DNA from: Christensenella sp. | GTDB taxonomy: Bacteria > Bacillota > Clostridia > Christensenellales > CAG-917 | Reading direction: 5' to 3' | Length of the DNA: 64,000 nucleotides | NCBI GenBank assembly: GCA_022009775.1 | Contig: CP091723.1 | Location: 620,001-684,000, forward strand | In this document: positions 1 to 9,063 of the stretch, piece after piece | How positions within the stretch are numbered: the first letter of the stretch is position 1 | How the letters are laid out: each line of letters begins with the position of its first letter | The notes under the pieces: generated by a model | The model's database searches: none | What the model was told of the DNA's origin: nothing | Seen by the model: only the letters and a program-made list of their open reading frames with translations | Translations under genes and position numbers: made by a program

Positions 1-47
1 ATGATTGAAATTGCTACGATTGTTTTTGAAATTGTTTTTGTTCTCAT
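1..47 (-). CDS. N-terminal fragment of the gene downstream of the ECF sigma factor
   Basis: Reading leftward, an AGGAG ribosome-binding site sits 8 bases before an ATG at 47, just after the sigma factor stop. The visible peptide begins MRTKTISKTIVAISI and runs off the window edge: basic and polar, then hydrophobic, as at the start of a signal peptide or membrane anchor. Genes placed like this after ECF sigma factors are often anti-sigma factors or membrane proteins. That is only context; 15 residues do not identify it. Confidence 0.5.
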   Translation of the reverse strand, partial: MRTKTISKTIVAISI

Positions 48-76
48 CTAGTCATCTCCTAAGTGGTCTATGTAAT

Positions 77-694
77 TTAAACAATTTCAAGGCGATCGTT
101 TTCCCACTTTCCGCCGTCTTTTTGCAATTTTGTTTGTTCTTCCGATTCTGAAAACTCGTTTTCCAGATAATTTTTCAGTTTTTCTTGCGCGGAAAGTTTA
201 AGTCTGCCGACGGCAGATTTTGACATTCCGATTTCTTTTGCTATTTGCGTTATCGTTTTATCTTCAAAAGCGGAAAGTTGAATGACGATTCTTTCGTCAG
301 GCTCGAGACGATTTATTGCGTTTTGCACCGCCATGCGCTGATCCGCCGACTCGGTGTCTTCATAAGAATAAATCTTGTTGTAATCGACGTATTCGATGCA
401 CACTTCTTTGCCGTCATGCAACTTTTTGTAGCGATTGATTACCATGTTTGTCATGACTTTGCAAAGATATGAATATGCGTTTTGAAAATAAGAAAACTTT
501 TCAGCGATTTTGCTTATGTGTATCCAAAAATCTTGTTCAAGGTCTTCGGCGTCGGTCTCGTTTCGGAGATATTTCAACGAAATGAATCGAAGAGTGGGCG
601 AAATAAGGTCATAAAGAGACACGAGCGCGCGTTCGTCTCCGTTCTTCACACCCTTAAGACAATTCGTTATTTCGTTTCTCTTCTTTACATCCAT
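77..694 (-). CDS. ECF-type RNA polymerase sigma factor
   Basis: This 205-residue protein has the two-domain layout of extracytoplasmic-function sigma factors. A region 2 helix set (about residues 20-92, with an acidic segment DAEDLEQDFW at 48-57) would bind core polymerase and the -10 element. A region 4 helix-turn-helix (about 125-175, with TITQIAKEIGMSKSAV) would read the -35 element. The C-terminal 30 residues are polar and probably disordered. It likely directs a small envelope or stress regulon, and the partner gene starting 30 bases downstream may be its regulator. The start is the ATG at 694; only a weak purine-rich RBS precedes it. A sigma-A-like promoter lies about 50-80 bases upstream. 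The family assignment is firm; the regulon is unknown. Confidence 0.9.
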   Translation of the reverse strand: MDVKKRNEITNCLKGVKNGDERALVSLYDLISPTLRFISLKYLRNETDAEDLEQDFWIHISKIAEKFSYFQNAYSYLCKVMTNMVINRYKKLHDGKEVCIEYVDYNKIYSYEDTESADQRMAVQNAINRLEPDERIVIQLSAFEDKTITQIAKEIGMSKSAVGRLKLSAQEKLKNYLENEFSESEEQTKLQKDGGKWENDRLEIV

Positions 695-744
695 GAAGAA
701 TAGTCCCTTATCCTTCGTTTCTCTTCATAAACAATTCGCGAAAT

Positions 745-773
745 ATTTTAACATACAAGTTTGCATCATTCAA
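745..773 (-). promoter_or_regulatory. Putative promoter of the ECF sigma gene
   Basis: On the minus strand TTGAAT and TAAAAT are separated by 17 bases, about 50 bases upstream of the sigma factor start. The rest of the 695-920 interval is AT-rich and holds no convincing gene. Confidence 0.45.
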
Positions 774-921
774 GATTTTTAGACAAATTGTGCTAATATA
801 ACGGACGCAATCGACAATATTCGTCAATATTCGGAAATCAACTATTCCCCCATTTGTACAATTTTCGATTTTGTCGAATAGAATCGAAATCGATTCGGCT
901 TTTATATCGGGTGCATTGGTG

Positions 922-951
922 TTGACTTGCGAAGTATTTTTATGGTATGTT
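922..951 (+). promoter_or_regulatory. Possible promoter of the exonuclease gene
   Basis: TTGACT and TATGTT lie 18 bases apart on the plus strand, leaving a leader of about 60 bases before the ATG at 1018. The -35 is good and the -10 is weak. Confidence 0.4.
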
Positions 952-1017
952 TTATGTGCTTGAAAAAGCGACTCCCCCGCGATTTTCAAAGCACTCGAAT
1001 TTGATGTAAGGCAAGAA

Positions 1018-2174
1018 ATGAATTATTTGTTTTTCGATATAGAATGTGCAAACAGCAACGATGGCGCGAAACTTTGCGAGTTCGGCTACGTCATCACGAA
1101 CGAGAAATTTGAAAAAATCACGCAAAAGAACATTTTGATAAATCCCGCTGCGCCGTTTGACGAATTTGTCATAAAATCGCTTCTCAATTACAAAAAGGAA
1201 GAATACGACAACAGTCCGCTTTTGCCCGCCGTTTACGACGAGATTTTTTCTTTGCTCGACGGTGACAAATATCTCGTCATCGGGCACACCACTCAGGGAG
1301 ATGCAGAACACGTTGCAGAAGATTGCATTCGATACGGCTTGAAAGCACCGTCGTTTCACTATATCGACATCGTCGAATTGTACAAGGTTTATTCAAAACT
1401 CGACAATGCAACCGCTCTCACGAAAATGTGCGACGAATTGGGCGTCGTCGTTGACGGGCACGCGCACTCTGCCGACGTAGACGCAGACCTTACTATGCGA
1501 GTGACTATGGCTCTTTGCAAAAAACTCAAAAAGCAGTTGCCCGTTTTCATCAACGAAGTGAAGTCCTGCAAGGGCGAAGTGAAAAATTACGAAGAAATCT
1601 GGAGACGAAAGACAACCTATCGCACGTATCTTGCCGAAGTCGAAGAGACGGGGCATGCTCTCAAAAAGGACGGTAAATCGAAAATTCATTTCTTTATCGA
1701 AAACGTGTCCCCCACAAATCGCAAAGAATAAACGGCGTCGCCGGCAAAAGAATTTTTATAAGTCCCCTGTATGCGCTTGCGCATTTCAACGAAAATATGT
1801 GGCTCATTCAGGCAATCAGCAACGCAGGCGGATACGTCAATTCGTCACCGAAACATAGCGATATTTTCGTCAACTACGCCGCAACGACGAAAGCAGGTGA
1901 AACGGTGTTCTGCAAACAACTTGAAACCGTGAAACAAATGAACGAAAAAGGCGCAGGCAAAAAGATAGTGGATTTGTACGATTTTCTCGACACGCTCGGA
2001 GTGAAAGAAAGCGATTTGCAAAAACCTTTCGACATAGACCTTGACTCGTTGGCAGCGGCAAAATCAAGAAACGTATATTCGGATTCAACCCCTGCAACGA
2101 TAGGCGACCTTTTCAAAAACTCAACTCAAAAGTCTTATCGAAACTACAACTACTCAAACAAAAAACGCAAATAA
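1018..2174 (+). CDS. DEDDh (DnaQ/RNase T-like) 3'-5' exonuclease with BRCT-like C-terminus, one frameshift
   Basis: The N-terminal ~180 residues are a DnaQ-fold exonuclease: FDIECAN supplies the first D/E pair, the segment GHTTQGDAEHVAED the next Asp, and HSADVDADL the His and final Asp of DEDDh. Such enzymes remove nucleotides from DNA or RNA 3' ends with two metal ions. In the raw sequence the frame stops at 1731. Adding one C to the five-C run at 1709-1713 continues it through KRIFISPLYALAHFN and on to the stop at 2174, giving about 385 residues. The added part (a GGYV turn, a strand DIFVNYA, then a closing helix DLYDFLDTLG) looks like a BRCT domain, a pairing known for some DnaQ-like proteins; I rate this moderate. 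The weak RBS AAGGCAAG precedes ATG 1018. A strong terminator follows at 2257. Confidence 0.85.
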
Positions 2175-2256
2175 CCAAAAACGGGTTTTACAACAGCATT
2201 TTAAGCACTTAAAACGCTCGTTGCGCAACAATATAAAAATGTAAAGACACTAAAAC

Positions 2257-2290
2257 ACAAAAAGGAACCGCTCGTTATGCGGTTCTTTTT
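2257..2290. terminator. Bidirectional intrinsic terminator
   Basis: GGAACCG and CGGTTC form a stem flanked by an A run on one side and a T run on the other, between the convergent exonuclease and SprT-like genes. Confidence 0.8.
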
Positions 2291-2333
2291 CAAACAAGTC
2301 GTTATTTTCTTTTTCCGTTATTCACTCGTTACA

Positions 2334-2832
2334 TCATGAATTTCCAAACTTTTCAATCGCTTCTTTATCTAAAAAAGTATAGCACCTTGCGGCGTTTTCG
2401 GCGTTTCGGTGCGCCGTCAACCCGGATGTTTTTGCCGGTGGTTTGGACGTTGTAGCCCAATGATGCATTGACCTGTTTTGCCATGTTTTTCCAAAGCAAC
2501 TGGTGCGGACGCTCCCACTGCCCCGCACTCATTGCGACCGCATGCAAGATCTCGTGCGCGACGACGTCTTTCACATCCGAATCGTTTACGATATGCACGG
2601 ATATTCCGATGACAAAATCGTACGGCAATTTGGGATTGACCGCTCTGCCGTCTTTGAAGCGATTGCTCTTGCACCAGCCGTAGCGCGAATACGCCGTGGA
2701 CGGTTTGAACAACACTTTGTCGGGGCATACGATGCCTATGCTTTCAAGGTCGGAAAGCACTTCGACGATGATATTTTTCAATCTGTCGTTCGTTTTTATG
2801 GTTAATCCTTTCTGAGAAATCGTCTGTTGCAT
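2334..2832 (-). CDS. SprT-like zinc metalloprotease, probable frameshift near C-terminus
   Basis: The HEILH motif, inside VVAHEILHAVAMSAG, is the metal-binding active site of the SprT/Spartan family, whose eukaryotic members cut DNA-protein crosslinks; bacterial roles are poorly known. I start at the ATG at 2832, because the longer open frame to 3003 runs through the riboswitch of the neighbouring ATPase gene and reads as non-protein. In the raw frame the protein ends at 2365 with an unnatural basic tail. Dropping one G from the GGG at 2421-2423 gives a more natural ending (KEAIEKFGNS, stop at 2334), about 165 residues. The C-terminal zinc ribbon of longer SprT proteins is absent. No clear RBS is visible. 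Confidence 0.75.
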
Positions 2833-2912
2833 AGTTTTATGATAGCACGATTTAAGCCAAACGCAAAGAAAAGATAATACTCGTTTCAAATAAAAATCGT
2901 TGGTTTTTGTCG

Positions 2913-2941
2913 TTGACGACGAAAAAAAAATATGATACAAT
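2913..2941 (+). promoter_or_regulatory. Promoter of the riboswitch-ATPase transcript
   Basis: TTGACG-N17-TACAAT on the plus strand, so transcription should start near 2948, right at the 5' edge of the riboswitch aptamer. Confidence 0.75.
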
Positions 2942-2947
2942 CTTGTC

Positions 2948-3038
2948 AAATAAGGGAGTAATCGGCACTTCCCAAGTGTAATAAACACCGCTAGCACGAG
3001 CATACAGCTCCGGTTTTATTTGAAACGATGAGACTTAT
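2948..3038 (+). promoter_or_regulatory. yybP-ykoY-type manganese riboswitch aptamer
   Basis: The leader has the hallmarks of the yybP-ykoY family. A P1 5' strand runs into AAGGGAGTAATC (consensus GGGGAGUA) at about 2951. An internal hairpin and the AATAAACACCG / CCGGTTTTATTTG arms follow. The other conserved loop, CGATGAGACTTAT at about 3026-3038, closes P1. This class senses Mn2+ and commonly precedes Mn exporters including P-type ATPases, which matches the gene 117 bases downstream. The identification is by eye from conserved loops and context; a covariance-model search would settle it. Confidence 0.75.
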
Positions 3039-3064
3039 CCGCAAGGATCGGTCTCTATTTTTTT
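3030..3064 (+). terminator. Riboswitch-controlled intrinsic terminator
   Basis: GAGAC (3030-3034) pairs with GTCTC (3051-3055) around an inner ATCC-GCAA-GGAT hairpin, followed by TATTTTTTT. The 5' arm GAGACTTAT is also the 3' strand of aptamer helix P1, so forming P1 with metal bound should prevent the terminator. That is a transcriptional ON switch. Confidence 0.75.
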
Positions 3065-3154
3065 ATCGGAGACAAAATTCTCGCAAAAAAGCCGAAAATG
3101 TTATGCGCAAGCATATATAAGGGACAATATAATAGAATACCCAAAGGAGTATTT

Positions 3155-5859
3155 ATGAAAGAATATCAAAAAAACGTAGACGACGTGCTGAGCGAGGTCG
3201 GCTCCGCTCACGACGGACTTACCACCGCCGAAGCGTGTTCGAGACTTGAAAAAAACGGAAAAAACAAACTTGCCGAAGGCAAAAAGGAAAATCCGTTCCT
3301 TCGCTTTCTCAAACAGTTTGCCGAGCCGATGACGATAATTCTCATCGTCGCCGCCGTGATTTCGGGCATTATGTCGGGAATAAACGGCGAATTTCCGTCG
3401 GATGTCATCATCATTATGGCAGTCGTGCTTATCAACGCAATTCTCGGCGTAGTGCAAGAAAGCAAGGCTGAAAAAGCAATCGACGCGTTGCAAGAGATAG
3501 CCGCCGCCACAAGCAAAGTGTTGCGTGACGGCAAGCAAATCACCGTCAAGAGCGAAGACTTGGTTGTGGGCGACGTCGTGGTGCTCGAAGCGGGAGACTC
3601 CGTCCCTGCAGACGCTCGTATAATCGAGTGCGCAAGCATGAAAGCCGAAGAAGCCGCGCTCACGGGCGAATCCGTGCCCGTTCTCAAACAAGACGGTGAA
3701 ATCGTCAAAGAAGACGGCTCGGACGTGCCGCTCGGCGACCGCAAAAATATGGTGTTTATGGGAAGCACTATCGTGTACGGTCGCGGAAAAGCCGTTGTCA
3801 CCGCAACGGGCATGGACACCGAAATGGGCAAAATCGCCACCGCTCTCACCACCGCAAAGGAAGGCAAAACGCCCTTGCAACAAAAGTTGTCGCAACTAAG
3901 CAAAGTGCTGACCTATCTCGTGCTGGGCATCTGCGTCGTTATATTTGCAGTGTCGCTAATACGCGCAGGTGTTGACGGCACGTTGAAATCGGACACCGCA
4001 ACAACCATTCTGAATACGTTTATGATTGCAGTCTCGCTTGCCGTTGCCGCTATCCCCGAAGGGCTTGCAACCGTCGTGACAATCGTGCTTTCAATCGGCG
4101 TGACGAATATGTCCAAGCGCAATGCGATAATCCGCAAACTCACCGCCGTGGAAACGCTGGGTTGCACGCAAATCATTTGCTCGGACAAAACGGGCACTCT
4201 CACCCAAAACAAGATGACCGTTGTGGAGCATTTCTCGGATGACGAAAACTTGCTTGCGGACGGTATGTCGCTCTGCTCCGACGCGGAATTCGACACCGAC
4301 AAAGGCGAAGCAACCGGCGAACCAACCGAAAACGCACTCGTCAACTATGCGCACTCGCTCGGCCTTGACAAAAACGAGAGAAAACTCGAATTGCCGAGAG
4401 TGGGAGAAATTCCGTTCGACTCAATGCGCAAGATGATGACAACCGTGCATAGCGCAGGCGAAAAAATACGTTCAATTCACCAAGGGTGCACCCGACGAAA
4501 TCGTGAATCGTTGCACATTCGTGCTCGAGAGCGGCAAAGTCGTGCCTATGACCGACGAAAAACGCACCGAAATCCTTGCCAAAAACAAAGAAATGGCAGA
4601 CAAGGCTCTGCGCGTGCTTGCGCTTGCAAAGAAAGACCTTGCCTCTCTTCCCGAAAAAATACGAGAGCGATCTTGTCGAGACCGACTTGTGCTTTGTGGG
4701 GCTTGTCGGCATGATCGACCCCGTCCGTCCCGAAGTGAAAGACGCAATCGTGGAGTGCAAAAAGGCGGGCATACGCCCCATCATGATCACCGGCGACCAC
4801 AAAGACACCGCCGTTGCAATCGCCATGGAACTGGGCATTATCACCGACGCGTCACATGCGATAACCGGCGCGGAACTCGACAAAATCAGCGACGAAGACT
4901 TTGAAAAGGAAGTTGAGAACTTCTCTGTGTACGCACGCGTGCAACCCGAACATAAAACGCGTATCGTCAATGCGTGGCGCAACAAGGGCTATATCACCGC
5001 AATGACGGGCGACGGCGTCAACGACGCTCCGTCAATCAAGAACGCGGATATCGGCGTGGGCATGGGCATCACAGGCACGGACGTCACCAAAAACGTTGCT
5101 GATATGATTCTTGCAGACGACAACTTTGCAACAATCGTTTCGGCGGCAGGCGAAGGCAGACGTATATACGACAACATCCGCAAGGCAATCCAATTCTTGC
5201 TTGCGTCCAACCTGTCCGAAGTGCTGTCCATATTCGTGGCAACGCTTGCGGGCTTCACTATCTTCAAACCGGCGCATCTTCTTTGGATCAACCTTATCAC
5301 CGACTGCTTCCCCGCACTCTCGCTCGGCATGGAAGCACCCGAAAAGGATATCATGTCCCGTCCGCCGAGAAATTCCAAAGACGGCATCTTCTCAAACGGT
5401 ATGGGCGCGGCAATCTGCTATCAGGGTGTGTTCCTTACGCTCATAACTCTTGCGTCATATTTCATCGGCTATTACGTGTTGGCAAAAATGGATCACCACG
5501 CCGAAGCAATGGCAATCGCCCCCGAAGAGTACGCAAATATGCTTGGCTCGTCCATGGCGTTTTTGACACTTTCAATGGCGGAAATTTTCCACGCGTTCAA
5601 TATGCGCTCGTTGCACGGCTCGGTGTTTACGATCAAGAAACAAAACGTGTGGCTTTGGGGTGCGGCAGCACTCTCGCTCGTGCTTACGACGGTCGTCGTG
5701 GAAGTCCCCTTCCTTGCAAACGCGTTTGAACTTGCAAAACTCGACGCAATCGAATACGCAGTGGCAATGGCTCTTGCGATATCCGTCATTCCGCTCGTCG
5801 AATTCGTCAAAGCAATCGCAAGAGCGATTCGCAAGAAAAAAGGCGTGGTGCTTTCCTAA
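3155..5859 (+). CDS. P2-type cation ATPase (Ca2+/Mn2+ exporter), two frameshifts
   Basis: After repair this is a ~900-residue P-type ATPase of the SERCA/PMCA-like P2 group, which pumps Ca2+ or Mn2+ out across the cytoplasmic membrane. Visible elements: an N-terminal cation-ATPase domain; actuator motif TGES (~169); transmembrane-4 PEGL (~301); phosphorylation site DKTGTLTQNK (~343); nucleotide-binding KGAPDE (~442); hinge GDGVNDAP (~617); and about six C-terminal membrane helices. The frame breaks at two six-A runs (4461-4466 and 4654-4659); one fewer A in each restores EKYVQFTKGAPDE and PEKYESDLVETD. The start is the ATG at 3155 behind AAAGGAG. The upstream Mn riboswitch makes manganese export the most likely role; specificity is otherwise not readable from the sequence. 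Confidence 0.93.
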
Positions 5860-5931
5860 AAGCCTACCTTCATTAAAGATACGAAACGCGACCCGATTAT
5901 CGCGACTTGAATATATATCGTTTCGTATAAG

Positions 5932-5961
5932 CAAAAGCGCACTCGTTTGAGTGCGCTTTTG
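5932..5961. terminator. Bidirectional intrinsic terminator
   Basis: AAAGCGCACTC and GAGTGCGCTTT form an 11-bp stem with a four-base loop, with A and T runs on either side, between the convergent ATPase and lipoprotein genes. Confidence 0.85.
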
Positions 5962-6020
5962 TCATATATTTTCCAATCTTTTTCAAGCGACTCGCCGCAA
6001 GGCTTATTCGCTAAATTCGT

Positions 6021-7547
6021 TCAACCGAGTGCTTTTATAAGGTCTATTACGTAACTGCCGAGCAAATCCCAGCTCATCCCGACAGTGCCGTGGTCTTTGC
6101 CTTCAAACGTAACGATACGATTGCCGAGACTTTGGATAAATTCTTCCGTTGCGGTGTTGCCGCCTATCGAACTGTAATACGGCACCGTGCCGTCTCCGCA
6201 CTTTTCGTTGCCGTAACCGGTGACGAGTTCGTACTTGTACCGAATGCAACCGTATTCGTCTTTGACAGGCTCGCCGTTTTCGTCGCGAACGGTTGTGAGA
6301 TTCATTGCCGTAATCGTGTTCGTCTTGCCACCGCCAAGGAAATAATAAGAATTGACTTGTTCCGACGCGATTTTGCCGTCGATGAACAACGAATCGAAAT
6401 ATTTATCAAGCGTTGCCGCCGCGTCTTTTAGACGATAGCCGTCTTCGTCGGCGTGTTGACCGCTTGTTGCTACTATACGGTTGTACAAGCGCTCTTCGTC
6501 GCCTTCTTCAGCCTCCATCATTTCTTCCTGAGTGCGCGGAACGAGATACTTTGCCCAGCGCATGCCCTTGTACAAATCGTAAAGTTCTTCTTTGCTTTCA
6601 ATCGGTTTGCCGTCAACGGTTATGCCGCTTTCACCGTCGCCGTATTGATCGGAATCGATGAGTTGCCAAGACGGAACGAGACTCATAAGCCCGATATTGT
6701 TGCGGAAGAAATCGCCGAGTTTTCCGCCCACCACATCTTTTACGATTGCGTTGACGTCAACGGGCAGACTGCTCAAATCGACGCCTTCAAGGAAATTGTT
6801 GACGTACACATCGGGACATGCAAGCGCCGCGAGTGCGTCGAACGAACCAAGCGTTGCGGGTGCAAATCCCGTATAGAGTTTGACCTTGTTTCTGTTCTCT
6901 TCGCTTCTTGCAAGATAACTGTTCACGACGGGCGCACCCATTGAGTGCGACATAAACACGACTTCTTTATACCCTTTCGAGTTTATGTATTCTTCAAGTC
7001 TTTGTGCGCTTACGGCAGGCGAAATGCGCCAGTCCTGATTGTAAACAAACACGTCGTAATCCTTGCCGAATTCTGCCTGCAGGTTTGTCACGAACGATTT
7101 GTATATCCCGAAAACGCCGTAACTTATATCCATAACGCTGTCGTTTGCATCCTTTGGCAAATCGTTGGCGGGAACAATGTTTTTGTTATACCCCACGCCG
7201 TCGTTGTCAAGCGTCAAATCCCATAGGAGCGTATTTTCGGAATACGTGAGTGCTTTGAGAATCATCACGAGCGTGTCGCTTATCTCTTTCTCTGGAAAAG
7301 TGGCAAGCACGTCTTCAAAAGAAAGTTCTCCGCGCAAAAACGCGTCTACGTCGACTTCGGTTTTGAAAGGCTCCCATTTCGCTTCTCCGCTCTCCTTGTC
7401 GTACAGACCGCCTGCAAACAACGCCGTAACGTAAATGATGGCTTTGTCTTTATCGTTGTCCTTGTCTGTGCACGCAACGAGCGTCATAAGAGACGACAAC
7501 ACGAGAACGAACGCAAGCATTGCGACGATAATTTTTCTCATCTTCAT
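6021..7547 (-). CDS. Lipoprotein alpha/beta hydrolase, LCAT-like acyltransferase/lipase
   Basis: The N-terminus is a lipoprotein signal peptide ending in the lipobox LVAC (Cys 26), so the 508-residue enzyme should be anchored on the outer face of the membrane. SHSMGAP (~200) holds the nucleophilic Ser. GDGTVPYYS (~470) matches the GDGTVP motif of lecithin:cholesterol acyltransferase relatives and should carry the acidic residue. HGTVGMSWDLLG close to the C-terminus supplies the His. YNQDWR also fits that family. Extracellular lipid or ester hydrolysis or acyl transfer is likely; the substrate is unknown. An AGGGG site precedes ATG 7547. Monocistronic between terminators. Confidence 0.85.
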   Translation of the reverse strand: MKMRKIIVAMLAFVLVLSSLMTLVACTDKDNDKDKAIIYVTALFAGGLYDKESGEAKWEPFKTEVDVDAFLRGELSFEDVLATFPEKEISDTLVMILKALTYSENTLLWDLTLDNDGVGYNKNIVPANDLPKDANDSVMDISYGVFGIYKSFVTNLQAEFGKDYDVFVYNQDWRISPAVSAQRLEEYINSKGYKEVVFMSHSMGAPVVNSYLARSEENRNKVKLYTGFAPATLGSFDALAALACPDVYVNNFLEGVDLSSLPVDVNAIVKDVVGGKLGDFFRNNIGLMSLVPSWQLIDSDQYGDGESGITVDGKPIESKEELYDLYKGMRWAKYLVPRTQEEMMEAEEGDEERLYNRIVATSGQHADEDGYRLKDAAATLDKYFDSLFIDGKIASEQVNSYYFLGGGKTNTITAMNLTTVRDENGEPVKDEYGCIRYKYELVTGYGNEKCGDGTVPYYSSIGGNTATEEFIQSLGNRIVTFEGKDHGTVGMSWDLLGSYVIDLIKALG

Positions 7548-7563
7548 AATAAACCCCTGTTTT

Positions 7564-7613
7564 AAAAAAAGCGGGCTTTATCTGCCGTTTCATAGCCGAT
7601 AAAGTCCGCTTTT
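7564..7613 (-). terminator. Intrinsic terminator with long imperfect stem
   Basis: AAAGCGGGCTTTATC and GATAAAGTCCGCTTT pair over 15 positions with one mismatch; on the minus strand a run of seven T follows. It ends the transcript of the gene at 7625-8346 and lies just before the lipoprotein start. Confidence 0.8.
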
Positions 7614-7624
7614 CGTCATTTACC

Positions 7625-8346
7625 TTATTTCGTGACCAGATACATACGAAGCACTTCGTTTATCTGTTCAACTTCTTTTTGCAAAGTCTTTGTGCAATCA
7701 AAGCCTTTTTGAGACCGAGCCAAATTGCTTTTATCATAAGCGAATCTCTCGTGTCCAACGCCGCCGCAAAACCTTCGAGCATAACCATATAATCCGCTCT
7801 GTCGTCAAGTGTGATTTCCGCTTCTTGCACTGCGTTGTAGATGTTGACGAGAAGATATTCTGTCTGTTGTTGAAGACCGCTCGATGCAAATTCAACCGTG
7901 CGTTCGACGCTCTTGGGCTCTTCGTCTATACCTTCGACGACAAGACTTACGAGCGCGAGTTTGAACGGTTCTATGACTTTGTGACAGAACTGCTCGAAAC
8001 TTGCCTGTTTCGTCTCTTGCGGATAATACGTCGCGGCAAACGACACCAAATCCATACTGCCCGCATCGAACTCCACCAGCATATTACTGACCAACGGAAC
8101 GAGCGTTTTCGGATTTTTTGGCAAGCGGAAAATATCGCTGTCTCCGAGTTTTGCCATAGCCTTGCGTTTTTCCGTCTCGTAATCGAAACTTTGCGCACAA
8201 TACGCAAAAACCGAACGAAACTCGGGATAATACGCCAGGCATTTGAGCAGCGGTTTGAGTTTTCTGTCAATAAAGATTAGGTTGGAGCTTTCAAGGTCTT
8301 CCACCGCGCAAACGAGCGCGTGTACGCCTTCACCGTTGTATTCCAT
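7625..8346 (-). CDS. Uncharacterised helical protein, one frameshift near the C-terminus
   Basis: I do not recognise this ~240-residue protein. It is predominantly helical with no signal peptide, no membrane segment and no obvious catalytic motif. It has evenly spread acidic residues and alternating hydrophobics, as in a cytoplasmic helical bundle. The start is the ATG at 8346, six bases after GGAG; the open frame continues 13 codons upstream without an RBS. The raw frame stops at 7660 with LCKKKLNR. Adding one base in the A run at about 7706-7710 gives a more natural amphipathic ending (KTLQKEVEQINEVLRMYLV) with the stop at 7625, just before the terminator. Its neighbours give no functional hint. 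Confidence 0.7.
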
Positions 8347-8406
8347 AGTGGTCTCCGAATGTATGATTTTTTTATAGTCTTTCAATCAAGGAAACGTCGC
8401 ACGCTG

Positions 8407-8437
8407 AAATGCAACTTTCCCCTTTCCTCAGGTGTTT
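8407..8437 (+). repeat. 31-bp direct repeat, copy 1
   Basis: Identical to 8628-8658. It lies in a gene-free stretch (8347-9063) made of shuffled short repeats. Confidence 0.85.
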
Positions 8438-8460
8438 GGACTGCGGCGTTTGCGTGGCAA

Positions 8461-8496
8461 TCTCGTGAAAACGAAACGACAAACTTTTTCTGCGCC
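8461..8496 (+). repeat. 36-bp direct repeat, copy 1
   Basis: Matches 8960-8995 with one mismatch; contains the core AACGAAACGACAAAC. Confidence 0.85.
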
Positions 8497-8535
8497 TGAT
8501 AAGTTCTTGTTTGTTCACATCTCTACAGAAGTTTT

Positions 8536-8631
8536 GCGTTTGAAACCCTAAATAGAAATGCCCCATCTTTCCGGTCCGCGCCGGTATTTCTTCCACCACT
8601 CTACAAAGGGTGAGCGTTTGAAACCCTAAAT
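8536..8631 (+). repeat. Direct repeat pair in the gene-free stretch
   Basis: An 18-bp sequence (GCGTTTGAAACCCTAAAT) occurs at 8536-8553 and 8614-8631. Each copy is preceded at a fixed distance by CTCTACA. The second copy runs straight into the 31-bp repeat at 8628. Confidence 0.8.
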
Positions 8632-8658
8632 GCAACTTTCCCCTTTCCTCAGGTGTTT
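8628..8658 (+). repeat. 31-bp direct repeat, copy 2
   Basis: Identical to 8407-8437. It is followed by a near-palindrome around 8665-8685 (GTTCCCCCTTGCAAGGGAAC) and a GC-rich stretch to about 8715. Confidence 0.85.
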
Positions 8659-8934
8659 TCCCTATCACCGTTCCCCCTTGCAAGGGAACCCACGGTGACC
8701 GCGTGGCGGGGGACAACACTCGGTCGAGACATAACTTACGCCATTTATCTTATTGTGCCACTTCGCTTTGTGCGCCGGCTACGCAACAACATGGCGCAGT
8801 CGCTTGTACTTTTCGTCAAGTCCGACGCTCGATTTGCTCGCCGCCGTTGCGGCTCGTGTTCCGTCTCCAAAGTCACACAGCCCGTTAATAAGTGCGCCCA
8901 CACAGGCTTTCGTTTCGGGCGCACCCCAAAAACG

Positions 8935-8995
8935 TTGTCATCCTGAGATTATCGAAGGATCTCGTGGAAACGAAACGACAAACTTTTTCTGCGCC
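8935..8995 (+). repeat. CATCCTGAG-type dispersed element with 36-bp repeat copy 2
   Basis: CATCCTGAG followed by CGAAGGATCTCGTG resembles a repeat I have seen scattered in many bacterial genomes and metagenome bins. It continues into the second copy of the 36-bp repeat (8960-8995). An AT-rich TTAATTA microsatellite follows at about 9005-9030. No gene is supported anywhere from 8347 to 9063. Confidence 0.6.
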
Positions 8996-9063
8996 CGTGC
9001 CGCAATTATTAATTATTAATTATTAATTGTCGCATTGACGCAGTTGTTCGTCAAATAGCGCGC

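Noticed and set aside
708..989. 93-residue minus-strand open frame upstream of the sigma gene
   Set aside because: It has no RBS, unusual composition, and overlaps both likely promoters in the interval.
2833..3003. N-terminal extension of the SprT-like protein to 3003
   Set aside because: It would be the antisense of the riboswitch and its promoter; the hydrophobic reading is accidental.
8372..9019. Open frames of 60-115 codons in the repeat-rich interval
   Set aside because: They run through direct repeats in varying frames and have no RBS or protein-like composition.
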